Assembly (NCBI GenBank): GCA_025526995.1
Contig: JAHLKG010000029.1
Span: 1-64,000, forward strand
DNA length: 64,000 bases
DNA from: Powellomyces hirtus
Taxonomy: Eukaryota > Chytridiomycota > Chytridiomycetes > Spizellomycetales > Powellomycetaceae
Direction of reading: 5' to 3'
The notes beneath the pieces are model-generated. The model did not search any database. It saw nothing but the letters and a program-made list of their open reading frames with translations, and was not told the origin of the DNA. Both the position numbers and the translations under genes were made by a program. This document shows positions 40,298 through 51,605 of this stretch, piece after piece. Numbering within the stretch: the first letter of the stretch is position 1; each line of letters begins with the position of its first letter.

Positions 40298-43200
40298 ATG
40301 AGCCCTGAAATGGTAGGCAACGAAACAAGCCCCCGGTACACTCGTAGTATGTTAAGACGCCTAACGGGTCCACAGACCCCAGGGTCCAATATGCTACAAC
40401 GAGCCGTAGAACGTGCAGCAAAAAAAAGCGCACGAGTGCCTGGTGAATGGACATCACCAAGCAATGGAGGGAGCTCTGCCGGTAACGATACACTGGCAGA
40501 GCCAACGCCTTTGAGTGTTGACGCCAACGAGGGCGATGACGCATTGGAAGGGTGTACCCGAAACATCGACCGACGCGATGGCAAGGTCGATACCCGTCCC
40601 CTATCAAGCAGTACGGATGATCACAGACGATCAACTACAGTACTCCAGCGGCATTCCCAAGTGGGGAATCAGCGAACACCGTGCATGTCCGCCCGCGTGA
40701 GGCGGACGTGGATAGGATAGATCGGCTTGAGAATTCTCTAGCCCAACTAACGGAAATGCTCTAAATGAAATGGCGCATGGATCAGGATGTGAACGTCCCG
40801 ATCAACCCTCAGGTACGTACGGCGCAATGGCGCATACGAACACCATCACCCACTCGCAATGACGGGTTCGCTGCACTGTGGACAGAGTACAATCAGGAGA
40901 TTGGAGCTCAACAGGAATACCAACGTTCTCCAATCGAACGCCGCCCTACGTCACCGACATCGAGCATACACAGCGTGACGACCAAAATCGTCGACAGTCG
41001 AGGTGCGAAGGCTTTCGTGGATGGAACGCTGAAAGATATTGGATCTTACAACGGGGAAGCCAATATGGTCAAACATCAAACGTTCATCGACAAGATTGAG
41101 ACAGTTGTGAAGTACAAAATGGTTCCGCCCGAGTTTCTCGTAGATTTTGTGGCTACGAAACTCACAGGATGGGCATACACTTGGTGGCAGTCGCTCTCAC
41201 CAAATAAAAGGAACGAAATTACGACGTGGCATGACTTTGAAGACGTTGATTCAGGAAGAACCAACACCGGTCTTAGGTCCGCCCTTCTGGCGCGGTTCGC
41301 GCCACGAAACCACACTAGGGATTCGCTGCAGAAATTACGGGAATTGCGTCCCAAAGGCCGCATGGATGAGTACATCACTCAGTTTAACATGCTGGCATTT
41401 TCTCTGCCAAAGACACCGGATTACGTCCTTCAGGATTACTTCATTAACGCGCTAACACCAGACCTTGCAGCCTTGGTCCAGGCTAATGAAGAAAACATAA
41501 CTGATTTGAGTAGTTCACAGGCCGCTGCATCCAGGATCGCCGCCAACATGCCTAAGAAGCCTAGCGGGACCTCAACAGATACGCAACCAGGTGCCGCACA
41601 CATTGACGCCTCTAAGAAACCAAAGGGTAGGGCCCATGGGGAGAAGTCAGCCGGCAAGAAGGACAAGGAATCCACTCCATCAAACAAAGGCCAACAACAC
41701 AAGTCGGGTTGTTGGGCCTGTGGAGACCCTAAACACCGAACACAGGAGTGCGAAGTGTTAAAGAAGTTCAAATCCGAGATGGAGAAGAACAAGACGAAGC
41801 AGTCGTCTGATGGTGCTGTTAGCACAAATGCTGTGGAAGCATTACACGTCTGGGTCCGCCAAGAACAACCGTATGAAGCCCTCATCGACTCTGGCGCTAC
41901 GGACCACATGACACCTCACAAAGCGACCTTGGATCACTCAACCGTGTACAGTGATGTCAGAGCTGTTATGCTTGCTGACAAAACATCACTACCCTCTACA
42001 GTTCGAGGTACGGTACGAGTAGAAGTTAACGACTATCCGAATCCGCTCGAGTTGGGCGGAGTCCTGCATGTGCCAGGATTACGACGAGATCTTGTATCGG
42101 TAGCGAAATGCAACAATCAAGGCTTGACGTGCTCTTCAAATCGAATGGAGACGTCATTTTCATGCGAGACGGCAAAGATATCGCCAAAGGCGTACGCCGC
42201 AGCAATGCATATTACCTGCAAGGTACGCTGCTGTCTGAAAGTCTGTGGTCAGATTCAGAAGCATGCACTGTCGAAGTCTCCCCTACACTCGCTCATGCTT
42301 GTCTTGGACACGTTGGCAAACACGTCCTGGAGAAGATGGCATCGGTTACGGATGGTTGGTCCGTAGTGGGGGATCTAAGCGACTTCAAAGATTGTGAAGC
42401 CTGCGTGCTAGGAAAAGCCGCTCGTCTTCCATTCTCCCTTGGTACTGTTGAAGCCAGAGAGATCTGTGAGCTGATTCATTCAGACCTACAGGGACCCTTT
42501 CGTATCCCTGGTTATGAAGGATCACGCTATTTGCTGGAGTTCATTGAACACACATCCAGATACGTGACTGTTTTCCCTATTCCTTCAAAAGACTCAGCAG
42601 TCATACTCGACAAGTTTCTCATCTACAAGGCTTGGATTGAGAAACAGACTGACCGACAAATCAAGATTCTACGCACGGATCGAGGCACCGAATACTTTGG
42701 TGAGGTTCTAGAGTACCTATTGAAAAATGGCATCACTCATCAAAAGTCCGCGGCCTATTCGAGTCAACAAAATGGGATTGCCGAACAATGGCATCGCACG
42801 GCGCTGGACAGGGTCCGCGCCACCTTCGCGGATACGAAACTACCCCAAAGATTCTGGCCTGCTCTACTGGTAGCGGCTGGTTACATCTATTCCCTTACGT
42901 ACAACCGCATCAACAAGAAGACGCCGCATGAAATACTGTTTGGCTGGCGTCCTGATGTCGCCCATCTCCAGCGTATCGGTTGCGTGGCGTATTCCGTTCT
43001 AACGAGCAAAGGATGAGATAAAATGGGGAATTGAGCAAAGAAGGCTTACTTGGTAGGCTATGCTCAACCCTCAGGTACCAAGGGGTATCTGGTATGGGAT
43101 CCTGTTACTGACAAGGTCGAAGTGTCACGAGACGTGATCTTCAAAGAAGACTTGGGACTCGAACCCAAATATCAGCAGGATCCAGCACATCTTGACCTTC

Positions 43201-43560
43201 TAGACGAGGAGAGTCAGGAGGATGACGTTGAATACGCCGTGGAGGCGATTATCGACGAGCGCCGCAGTGAGGCGCACACGAAAGAGTACTTGGTTAAGTG
43301 GGAGGGATATCAAGAACCTACGTGGGAGTCCCGACTTTCACTACTCGATACTACCGCATTGGATGACTGGGAGAATCGAGTCGCCGCGTACGATGTCGGC
43401 ACACGACGAAATGACCCCATTGCTGCATACGCCGCCCGCGCGCGGACTCAAGCAACGATCAACGAAGACGCCATGACATGGAAGCAAGCGATGAAAACCC
43501 CTCAGAAGGAGGAATTTCTCAAGGCTGCACGCATTGAGTACCAATCCCTGGTCGACAACG
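40298..43560 (+). pseudogene. Copia-1 copy D Gag, protease, integrase and chromodomain
   Basis: Starts at the ATG in the primer-binding site (MSPEMVGNETSP). A frame change near 40620 and a TAA near 40762 break Gag. The Ty3-like Gag domain, knuckle CWACGDPKHRTQEC and protease DSGATDHM follow, then a frameshift near 42110. Integrase has HSDLQGPF, RTDRGTEYFG and NGIAEQWHR. Two TGA codons at 43014-43016 and 43032-43034 are shared with copy B. The chromodomain follows at 43230-43379. The reading stops at SLVDNG where the inversion begins. Confidence 0.92.
43230..43379 (+). other. Chromodomain in the Copia-1 polyprotein (copy D)
   Basis: EYAVEAIIDERRS, then EYLVKWEGYQEPTWE, with two substitutions in the loop (RRSEAHTKEY) relative to copies B and C. 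The aromatic cage is unchanged. Confidence 0.9.
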
Positions 43561-44830
43561 GTCGAGATTTGTAATCCAGTTGAGGTCCCAAAACTTCCGC
43601 CAAGAGTTGGCGTAGCCATTTGGCTTTGTTGGGGCCGGTACTTGCAGCTATATACTCCGCTTCGGTCATACTTTGGGCGGTGCACTTCTGCTTGCTGCTT
43701 TTCCACAGAACAGGAAACCCATTGTAAAGGGCCAAAATACCTGTAGTGGATGTCCGGTCGGTGAGTTCTCCTGCATAATCCGCATCCGTGAATACGCGTA
43801 GGCCATGCGGATCATTTCGTTCGGATGTGAACTTGAGGGCATAATCGTGGGTACCCTTCAAATAGCGGAAAATGCGCTTAACATTGTTCCAGTCGGGGTT
43901 GGTAGGTGCGGCGACGCGGCGCGCAACATAACCGACTGCAGTGGCGATATCCCATCGCCATGTGATGGAGGCCCAAGTGAGGACCCCCACTGCTTCCTGA
44001 TACATTTTCAGATTCGTGAATGGGGTCGAATCCTCCGGTTGTTGGTTACGCGCTGACACTGTGTACGGAGTGGAGACAGGATGGCAGTCGCTCATGCCAA
44101 ATTGTGCAAGAGCGTCGTTGATGTACTTGACATTTGAGATTTCAAGGGTACGAACAGGAGAGTCGAAGTCATATTTGTAGACGAGACCAAGGTGACTGGT
44201 TACGCGGCCTTGTTCCGTAAACTTGAACTTCGAATGTAGCTCCATTTTGCTGTTCGCCAGAATCTCCTGATCCTTCGCTGCAATCTGCAGGTCGTCGACG
44301 AAGACCATAATAAGGACCAAATTGTCGTTCGACGGAGGTGTACGGTCATCTGTCGCGTACTTGAAAAAGATACACGGGCATACAGAAACCGGTTCGTAGC
44401 CGAGCTTTAACAGTGCAGTCTTCAAGGTCTCGTACCAAAGAAGAGGTGATTGCTTCAGGCCGTAGAGAGCTTTCAGTAGCTTCAGGACCCATTCACCTTT
44501 GGGGTGATCCGGATCTTCGAATCCCTCAAACTGCTCGATATAGATATCCTTATCAATATCGCTGTTAAGGAAGGCGGTAACAGCGTCCATACTGTGGATG
44601 TCCAGCCCGTGCTGGACACAATACGCCAAGAAGAGGCGTAGCGCTGTGAATGGTAGCGTCGGTGAGTATGTATCACCAAAGTCGCGACCAGGTTGTTGAA
44701 AGAAGCCTTGAGCCACTGCTCTAGCTTTGAACTTGTTAAAGGTGCCATCGGGATTGAGCTTCGTTCGAAAGACCCATGTTGTTCCGATCACGCGCTTGTG
44801 ACGTGGGCGCTTAGTGAGTTCCCATGTACC
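43561..44830 (-). pseudogene. Inverted RT/RNase H segment of Copia-1 copy D
   Basis: About 1270 bp reading on the minus strand inside a plus-strand element. A 429-residue frame from GTTWVFRTKLNPDG through FVDDLQIAAKD (the usual LLIA is changed) to RNase H STTGILALYNG. The left junction joins SLVDNG to the reverse complement of the PDYKSRP codons. The right junction joins the reverse complement of GTWELTKRP to LHVDNQSAG. Together the two junctions delimit a simple inversion with only a base pair or two gained or lost. Confidence 0.93.
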
Positions 44831-45815
44831 TCTACATGTCGATAATCAGAGCGCCGGGGCCTTGATTCAGTCTAAGGCTATCAACCAACACACCAAACAC
44901 ATCGACGTTCGGTACCACGCTATACGCGATTCGTTCGCGAAGCAAATTATCGAAATCATTGACACCAATACGGACGATCAACTGGCGGACATCTTTACGA
45001 AGTCTTTTCCCACTGTGAAACATAAGGACACTGTCCTGAGGATTACGAATGGGACTCATATATTTGACGAGAGAATACGCAATGAAGGCGCGTCTATGGA
45101 AGCACACCGAACCCAAGTGTTACTCGCTGAATGTCAGGAGCATTCCTCACAACACTGGCTTACTTGGGCATCTACACCGCAATTGCGGAACCCGAAGCAA
45201 TGCCCCCCAAGGAGGATGGGCCTGCCTCTCCTCCATCATCCTCATTGCTTGAAGGTGAGTGTCGGCTTGAAGAACCCGATGGTCCCTCCAACTCCTCGGC
45301 TGCCCCCTCCTCCTCCTCCTCTTCCTCATCATTATATGGAGCTTCACACTCCAGGATGTCCCACATCCTCTTCACCTCCGCCGCAGACTTTTTGTCCGCA
45401 GTCCTCTTTTTTGCCTGGGCCGTATCCTTGCCCTTCCCAACCGCCAGCTTCCGGCTCCGCCGGTCCTCTAGTATGGACCTCAGTCCATCAAGCGTCCCGG
45501 TCGCCCGTGCGCGACCCAGAGGCATACCAGACCTTGCCCGGTCTTTCACCCGGTCTTTCGCCTGCTCGATGTGACGTTCAAGGACCCCTTGACGGTCCTT
45601 ACGGTGGAACTGTCGGGCATGCGCTGCCGACATCGTTCGAATCTCCGCTCGGGACAACCCCGCAGCGGGTACGCCTCCCTGTGGCGCAGAGGGCACCACT
45701 GACGACGGCACAGCAGGAGCTGTGGTCGTCGCAGGAGCGGTTACCGGCGGTCCCGTCTTTCTCGCCGTCTGCTTCGCTTTGCCCGCACCTGACAACTACA
45801 CCGGCACATAGTTAG
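44831..45815 (+). pseudogene. Copia-1 copy D RNase H end and sense tail
   Basis: Resumes normal orientation at LHVDNQSAGALIQSKAINQ, continues through ADIFTKSFPTVKHKD, then the Pro/Ser-rich frame opposite the antisense ORF. Separated from the rest of RNase H by the inversion, so not usable. Confidence 0.88.
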
Positions 45816-45861
45816 AGCTTACGCCTCATTTGCGCGGATCTCATAGACGTACCCTAGCCAT
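45172..45861 (-). CDS. Antisense spliced ORF of Copia-1, copy D
   Basis: Exon 1 45853-45861 (ATG GCT AGG), intron 45796-45852 (57 nt, same splice motifs), exon 2 45172-45795 ending in a stop after SAIAV. Its frame and splice signals are intact even though the sense polyprotein of this copy is wrecked. Confidence 0.55.
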
Positions 45862-45977
45862 TCCTCGTATTCTTCAAAACGTAATAAATGGGGGTGTTTG
45901 GGGGTGTGCGCGGGGGTGTGTAGTAAAAGTAGATAGAGCAACTCTCTCACTGCCAGACTGACAGGTCTGAGTGGGGG

Positions 45978-46217
45978 TGTTAGCGTGTACAGACTCTGTC
46001 ATCGAGTCACGACTGCGCCATCGCAGGGCATATCACGCGATCACGTGAACCCACGTGATCAACTCCAATATAAGTAGTTTTCCTGCCATACTTAATATAT
46101 CGGTGGGACTTTTCTCTTTTTCTCCAACAGAGCGGGATTAAGTTACTTCGTTGTTTTGCTCAGTCAACTACCCTGAAAGCTTCCTCAACTATCTACCCAG
46201 ATACTCTCAGACCAACA
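45978..46217 (+). repeat. Copia-1 copy D 3' LTR
   Basis: 240 bp, preceded by the purine tract GAGTGGGGG. Differs from 40054-40293 at seven positions by eye. Confidence 0.95.
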
Positions 46218-46222
46218 GACTG

Positions 46223-46340
46223 TCAAATGATTGACAATTTCAATGGGTTCCCAGGTGTTGTCTTCATCTTTGTATTTTAACCATTTGCGGAGGAATTTGG
46301 AGCCTCTGGGCCATCACATGAATCAAGAATATCTGTGAAC
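46223..46340 (-). pseudogene. Ty3/gypsy chromodomain remnant
   Basis: Minus strand reads GSKFLRKWLKYKDEDNTWEP then IEIVNHL, a typical chromovirus chromodomain end, with ILDS in a different frame just before it. Copia-1 copy D inserted directly after it. It may belong with the integrase fragment at 48822-49313. Confidence 0.7.
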
Positions 46341-46900
46341 GGGTCCGGGTCAGTGGAGTTTATAGCAACAATATATGCTATACGGCGCCTTGACTACCAA
46401 AGTGGCTTTCCGGTGAGTTTGGTTATGTGTGGGGGGATACAGATATGTTAATGCTAAGAGTATAGAGTAGAAGTGCTGCTCTGTATGAATACCACTATTC
46501 TTAGCACTAGACTATATGCCTCTGCATATAGACCTATGAGAGATATGTCCTCCAGTGTACTGCAGTAGTAGGGGTGTACACAACTCTGTTCTTTCCGGAG
46601 GGGACCCTGGGGTGCACCCATTTATATACTCAAGTGTTGCCATAACAGAGAATGCGGCACCTGCCGTCCAGACCCTGTCCAGCTGGCCTCACACAAGAAT
46701 AGTACAGGAACACGTGGACTAACTAACTAAACTAAATTAAAGACCCTTAAATACTGTCCCTTTCACATCCTCCCACCTCTTTGACCTTCTTGCCTCCAGG
46801 TTCTTACAGCCAGTTGGGTAGGCATCTAGACAGTGATGGCACTTGATTCCATCCTTAAAACACATTTTTCCTCACTTAGCTCTGTATAACAGACGCTCAG
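46341..46900. other. No gene; possible LTR at about 46428-46767
   Basis: A stretch from TGTGGGGGG to TTTCACA is followed by the complement of a purine tract (TCCTCCCACCTC), which would fit a minus-strand 3' LTR of about 340 bp with a TATA-like TTATATAC. No second copy is in the window, so this is tentative. Confidence 0.3.
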
Positions 46901-48281
46901 TCAGCAGCATCTCCTTGGGCCCTGGTTTGGGAGGGGTGATGTTGCTCTGCTTGAACTTGTGCATCTTGAGAACAGCCTGGGGGAGCTGCATTGACCCATC
47001 AGCAGCTGGGGCTGGATGCCCCTGACGGGTCTGTCAGCTTCAAGGTTCTTCCACTGCTTGAGGTGCAATTCAATATCATGGTCTTTGTAGAATGTCATCT
47101 TCTCAGATACAACCTGAGTGTGCCGTTCCTCATTCAGTAATTCCGGCCATGCTCCTTCATGGTGCATCCATTCCAACTGAACAATAACAAGGTCTCCTGG
47201 GAGCAAACACACTTTAATCTCTTGGTTGGGGAGTATGAGGTCACAGAAGGCTTCTCTCGAGTTTGAGCACAAGCCAGACATCCTTGAAGGCGCCCTTGAA
47301 GGTGCAGGTGGTTGTCTTGCATTAGGGAGAGCTGTCTGGATGGTTGCTGTGCCCTTCCCAGTTGCCTCCACTGTCCTGTTGTCGGCCAGATGGAACCTAG
47401 CATTATTGAGAGGTTGCAAATTGCTCAACCAGGCTCTGTTGCCAGTCATGTGCTGTGATGAACCCGAGTCAATGATCCAATGGCCACCCCTGCTGCTGGT
47501 GGCGGTTCACCTCTGAGCTGTGCTGTTCTGCTGCCAACCTCTTCCTGCACTCTCTCTTGAAATGTCCTTCCTTCCACAATAGAAGCAAGGGCCTCCTGCC
47601 TTCTTCATAGTGGTGTTGCTGATCTGGCTCCTGCCATAGAAGGCCCTGCTGTCCTTTCCACTGCCATCCTGTCCTTCAGAGCGGCGTGTCTCCTCATGCA
47701 GAAACCTTGCAGTGAGGAACTCCAGAGTCTGGTCATTAGCCCTGGAGTCCAGAGTGACTCAAAGCTCTCCGGCAGGCTGTAGAGCAGTGTGGTGATGATG
47801 TCCTCATTGTTCACTTTTGCCCCAATGGCCTCCAGCTGTTGAGCCATCATCTTGACCTTGTTGATATGTTCCAGCATCCCATCTCCATCCTCCATCACCA
47901 CTGTCAGGAACTTGCATCTCAGATAGAGCTTGTTCGCATTCCGCTTCCTCTCATGCACCTTGTTCAGCTTCCTCCAGACCTCAGCAGCAGTTGCAGCCGG
48001 TAACACAGAGGAGTGACAGTCAATGAGGTCCACTTCTTTGGCTGTCAAGACGGAAGTTCCGCTGAAAGAGACTGAAGGATCCACCCCCAATGACAGCACC
48101 ATGGCAGCCATAGCCTTCTCCTCCCTCCTGCAAGCATCCTGGTTGGAGGTGTCTAGAGGGACCGTCCCTTTGATGGCACTCCAAAAGCTCTTGGCTTTTG
48201 CATCTTGAACTTCCAGAGGTGGAAGTTTTTGCCAGTGAACTTGTCAATGGTGAGGCGGCCAGTGTCATGGTCAGAGGACAT
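46901..48281 (-). pseudogene. Copia-3 Gag and protease, truncated
   Basis: Starts at the ATG of MSSDHDTGRLTIDKFTGKNF (48279-48281), the usual copia Gag N-terminus, with a frameshift soon after. A UBN2-type Gag follows (AAEVWRKLNKVHERKRNANK, MMAQQLEAIGAKVNNEDI, LLYSLPESFESL), then protease IIDSGSSQHMTGNRAW near 47460. Integrase, RT and RNase H are missing. Unlike Copia-1 and Copia-2, this Gag is of the standard copia type. Confidence 0.8.
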
Positions 48282-48392
48282 GATCAGTTTGTTGAGGTGG
48301 TGGGAGGTGGGGAGAAGGGGGGAAAAACATAAAGGGAATGGATGGCTGTGGTTGAGGTTGATGTTGATTGATCAATGAGTTGCAGATGCAGG

Positions 48393-48406
48393 ACTCATAA
48401 CCTGTT
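48393..48406 (-). other. Copia-3 primer-binding site
   Basis: Minus strand GGTTATGAGTCCTG next to the LTR, one mismatch to the initiator tRNA-Met anticodon arm. Confidence 0.75.
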
Positions 48407-48821
48407 AACAGGTATGATCAGGAAGCTCTGCAATGTGTTGATTGTGTGTGGAAACTGTCTTATTATTTGGCAGGGAGGGGCCAGCGATCACTGGCCTTTA
48501 AAAGGATACTATCTGTACACTGCCAAGGATGCCAAGTCTCTTGGCATGGCTGTGCCTGGTCTTGGCAGACCCTGGCTGAGCAGGGCCAAGCAATGCTGAG
48601 TTCTCTGTGGGCACTCTGAGGCTGTTCAGGGCATTGTCAAGGTCCTTGGCAGAGGCTCAGCTCAAACAACACAGCCTCAGGATGTAACCTGCCACAACCG
48701 GGTCAGCTGTAGCTACATCTAACTCTAACAAAGCTTGTCAGCTGCCGCACAACCCGGGCTATTCAACGCTGCCCACAGCCTGAGGATCGGGCACTTACAG
48801 GCAGAGACACAGACTCCAATA
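48407..48821 (-). repeat. Copia-3 5' LTR
   Basis: About 415 bp, aligned with the solo LTR at 39227-39645 in inverted orientation. The outer end has drifted (CAATA for CAACA). It abuts a gypsy integrase reading at 48822, so Copia-3 appears to have inserted there. Confidence 0.82.
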
Positions 48822-49313
48822 GGAGTACTTGATGACATATGTTTGCAGCACCCTTACCAGCATGCCATTGAACCTTTCTGTGGGTCCGTCTGATTCTGGG
48901 TGATATGATGCTGGATGTGCACCAAGCAGATTCAAGATGCAGCATTGCAGGTCGCTGATGAAGGGCTGTCCTCTGTCTGTAATGATGCTTCCGGGTGTTC
49001 CAAACCGGCTGAACACATCTTGGACTAGGCATCTTGATACACGGTTAGCAGTGATGTCGGGGAAGGCAAATTCTTCCAATCATTTCATCATGTAGTCGGT
49101 TAGCACAATGATGTAGGTGATGTCTCTTGTTGTTATTGGTAGCTTGCCCAGAATATCAATGACAATTTTGTCCCATGGGTCATTCCCACCCGATTCTTTG
49201 GCAGAGGTTTGTGATCTGAGCACTCCCCGCAGGACTTGACATGGTTGACAACGTCTGCTGGCCACCACTAGGACTCCTGCAACTTCTGGAGGGTTCTGTC
49301 TTTTCCTAGGCAT
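48822..49313 (-). pseudogene. Ty3/gypsy integrase core fragment (gypsy-4)
   Basis: Minus strand: VIDILGKLPITTRDITYIIV then LTDYMMK, a TGA at 49080-49082 where the family has Trp, then LEEFAFPDITANRVSRCL, TPGSIITDRGQPFISDL and YHPESDGPTERFNGM. These cover the three catalytic positions Asp, Asp and Glu. The sequence is of a different clade from gypsy-1 and gypsy-2. Confidence 0.8.
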
Positions 49314-49502
49314 ACGGCCAGTAGGTCATTAGGGGGTTTCAAAGCTGAGATGTATTGCTAAAATAGCAACAGGTGTTTTTGTTTTAGTTGGAAAATGTTT
49401 TTTGGGCATTTGAGCTGATGTAAGCAACTTCAGCTTTGGAAGGAAAGTTGCAGGTCGACCTTACAATGAATTAAGCAACCAACCAACCAACCAACCTTGC
49501 TC

Positions 49503-50855
49503 ACCATGCTGCAGTCCCCCAGAAACGCCAAATCCTTGCCAAACTTGCAGCATTCATTCGAGTCAAAGCCATCCTTTTTGATTCATCTAGTGAATCTGAT
49601 TCAGGGGGTGATCCACCTGATCCACTCTGTGATCCACCTGATCCATTCCGGAATCTACTCTGTGAGGACGTCAGCAGTTGTAGTGACGATGACCATTTGG
49701 ATGTACTTCAAGCTTGCGCTTTGCTATTTGAAGACTTAGAGTCACGCAGCTATATATCACAAGATTGTGTGCCAAAGACATTCGTCTCATGGAAGGGATG
49801 GATGATGTTCAATGGCATGATGAGGTTTGCATGACCTGAGAAGTGTTTGCCACGGTTGTCCATCTGATCCAAGGGGATCCAGTCCTCAACCAACAAGCAG
49901 CGACCTGTCCAATCCCTCAACTCATGGTTGCCCTTTCACGCTTCAGGCAATCCAGCACAGGTGGTCGCATTGGCAAAGTGGCTCAGACATATGGCATTGC
50001 CGAGGGATCGGTCAACTTGTGCACAAGACGTGTCATACTTGCACTGAACCAGCTGGCTTCAGCTGTTGTGCAGTGGCCAGCACCTGCTGAGCGCAAGTTG
50101 ATTAAAGCTAGGATACAGGAAGGATTTGGATTCTCTGACTGCCTTGGGTTTGTTGACAGTACTCTTGTTCCACTTTATCAAAAGCCCGCCCGTGACGACG
50201 GCCCTGACTACTTTGACCGGAAGCACAATTACTCTTACAACCCGATGGTGGTCAACAACCACAAAAAGCGGATAAGATTCACAAGCTTTGGCTTTTGTGG
50301 GGGTGCTCACGACTTGCGTGTCATGGTTAACTCTGACCTTGACAAGAGATTGGAAAGGTAGGCAGATCACGCTGGATCAGATGGATCATGATTGATCAGT
50401 GCGTGAATTTAACTTGACTTCTGATCTGCTTCTGCCACAGATACTTCGACCATGACAAAGATCTCCTTGCCAACAGTGGATATGCAATCCAGTCTCAAAC
50501 GGTTCCTCTGTATAAAGGAAGGGATGCCGATGGTCCTCAGAATACCCAGTTTAATTACTTAGGTGCCAAACTGCGGGTCTACAATAAACACAACATTGGC
50601 ATGTTGAAGGGAAGCTTCCCCAATTTTAGATTGCTGCCTGTACTGGTGGGTGCCTCTTCGGCGGGTGCCGTCCTATTGTTAGGATGGTTCCAAGCATGCT
50701 GTGTCCTCCACAATCTTCTGCTGGACAATGTTTATTCTGAGGAGTGGAACGTGGCTGTGGATGTCAATCGAGAGGTATTGGCATCTGCGGCAGAGTCAGA
50801 AAGTGATTGCGGTGTCTTAACACAGCAGGGTCATGCGTGGCCTGACCAGGTCTGA
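49503..50855 (+). pseudogene. PIF/Harbinger (DDE_Tnp_4) transposase, spliced, inactivated
   Basis: N-terminal part from about 49503 (AAFIRVKAILFDSSSES, HLDVLQACALLFEDLES), a frameshift and TGA near 49835, then the transposase body (GFSDCLGFVDSTLVPLYQKP, FDRKHNYSYNPMVVNNHKK, HDLRVMVNSDLDK). Intron 50358-50440 (83 nt, GTAGGC...CCACAG) joins in phase to YFDHDKDLLANSGYA and LRVYNKHNIGMLKGSFPNF, ending at 50855. The first two acidic residues are present. Where the catalytic Glu is expected (usually ...EHxIGxLK) this copy has Lys, so it should be dead even if reading were restored. The host role of such elements is cut-and-paste transposition. Confidence 0.82.
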
Positions 50856-50898
50856 GACCAAGTCCTTGTTTGAGATGCAGAGGGCCAGAGTTTGCATT

Positions 50899-50931
50899 TG
50901 GATCAGATGGATCAGATGGATCAGATGGATG
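50899..50931 (+). repeat. Short tandem GATCAGATG repeat
   Basis: Three tandem 9-bp units of GATCAGATG right after the transposase. The same GGATCA/TGATCC motif recurs at 49606-49650, in the transposase intron (50370-50400) and in the GATA-gene intron (51690-51765). Confidence 0.85.
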
Positions 50932-51605
50932 GCTAAACACAAAATATATTTGCAAACTGATTGCTATTTCCTCATCTTTTTCGAGAGACAAGCCTGCACC
51001 CCCCTCCCACTGCGCTTTCTGCCCCTGCCTTTCCCCCCGGCTTTCCTCATCAGCCAAGGCCTTTGGGCGGGCAACTTAAGGGAACGCGCTTCTTGTGCTT
51101 TGGCAGCCTTGGTATCTCCTCCTCCTCCTCATCTTCCTCCTCCTCCTTTTCCCCCCTCCTCCTCCTCCTCTGCCGAGTGGGCAGCAAATGCTCAGTCCTC
51201 CTCATTCTCATCCTCCTCCTCTGACACCGGCGACGACAACCCCATGAGCCAGCAGCCTGGCCCCTCAGAGGAGGGAGAGGGGGAGGTCTCCTTGGACAGT
51301 GATGATGACAACAACAATGACAAGAACAATGGCAGGTATTCGACCTCTGCCGCCGCTGCTATCCATTGCCGTATTCACGGCGATGATACCGTCCTGCAGG
51401 TTGGCCCTAAGGGCCCACAAGGCTGTCATCGTGAGGTCCCCCCCTCCAGCGCCAGGGCTGTTTCCGCCACCATTTCCAAGCCAGCGGGCAGGAGGGTAGG
51501 AGGAGGATGAGACTGGCCGACTGACATGGAGACCAGTGCCGCATCAGCAAAGAACCGGGACTCCATGTTTTGCACCGCCTTGGCAGCGACAGCAGCTGCA
51601 GTCTC

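Larger units (their letters stand above)
40054..46217 (+). mobile_element. Copia-1 copy D, complete but internally inverted
   Basis: 240-bp LTRs at 40054-40293 and 45978-46217 (seven differences by eye), perfect duplication GACTG (40049-40053 and 46218-46222). Internal order is normal to 43560, reversed from 43561 to about 44830, then normal again. Both LTRs share a GTGTACAG start variant that marks this copy as a sublineage. Confidence 0.96.

Noticed and set aside
50833..51510. Plus-strand Ser/Pro-rich frame of 225 residues downstream of the Harbinger gene
   Set aside because: It is produced by TCC-rich low-complexity DNA and lies opposite the 3' continuation of the GATA-finger gene. No domain or start context.
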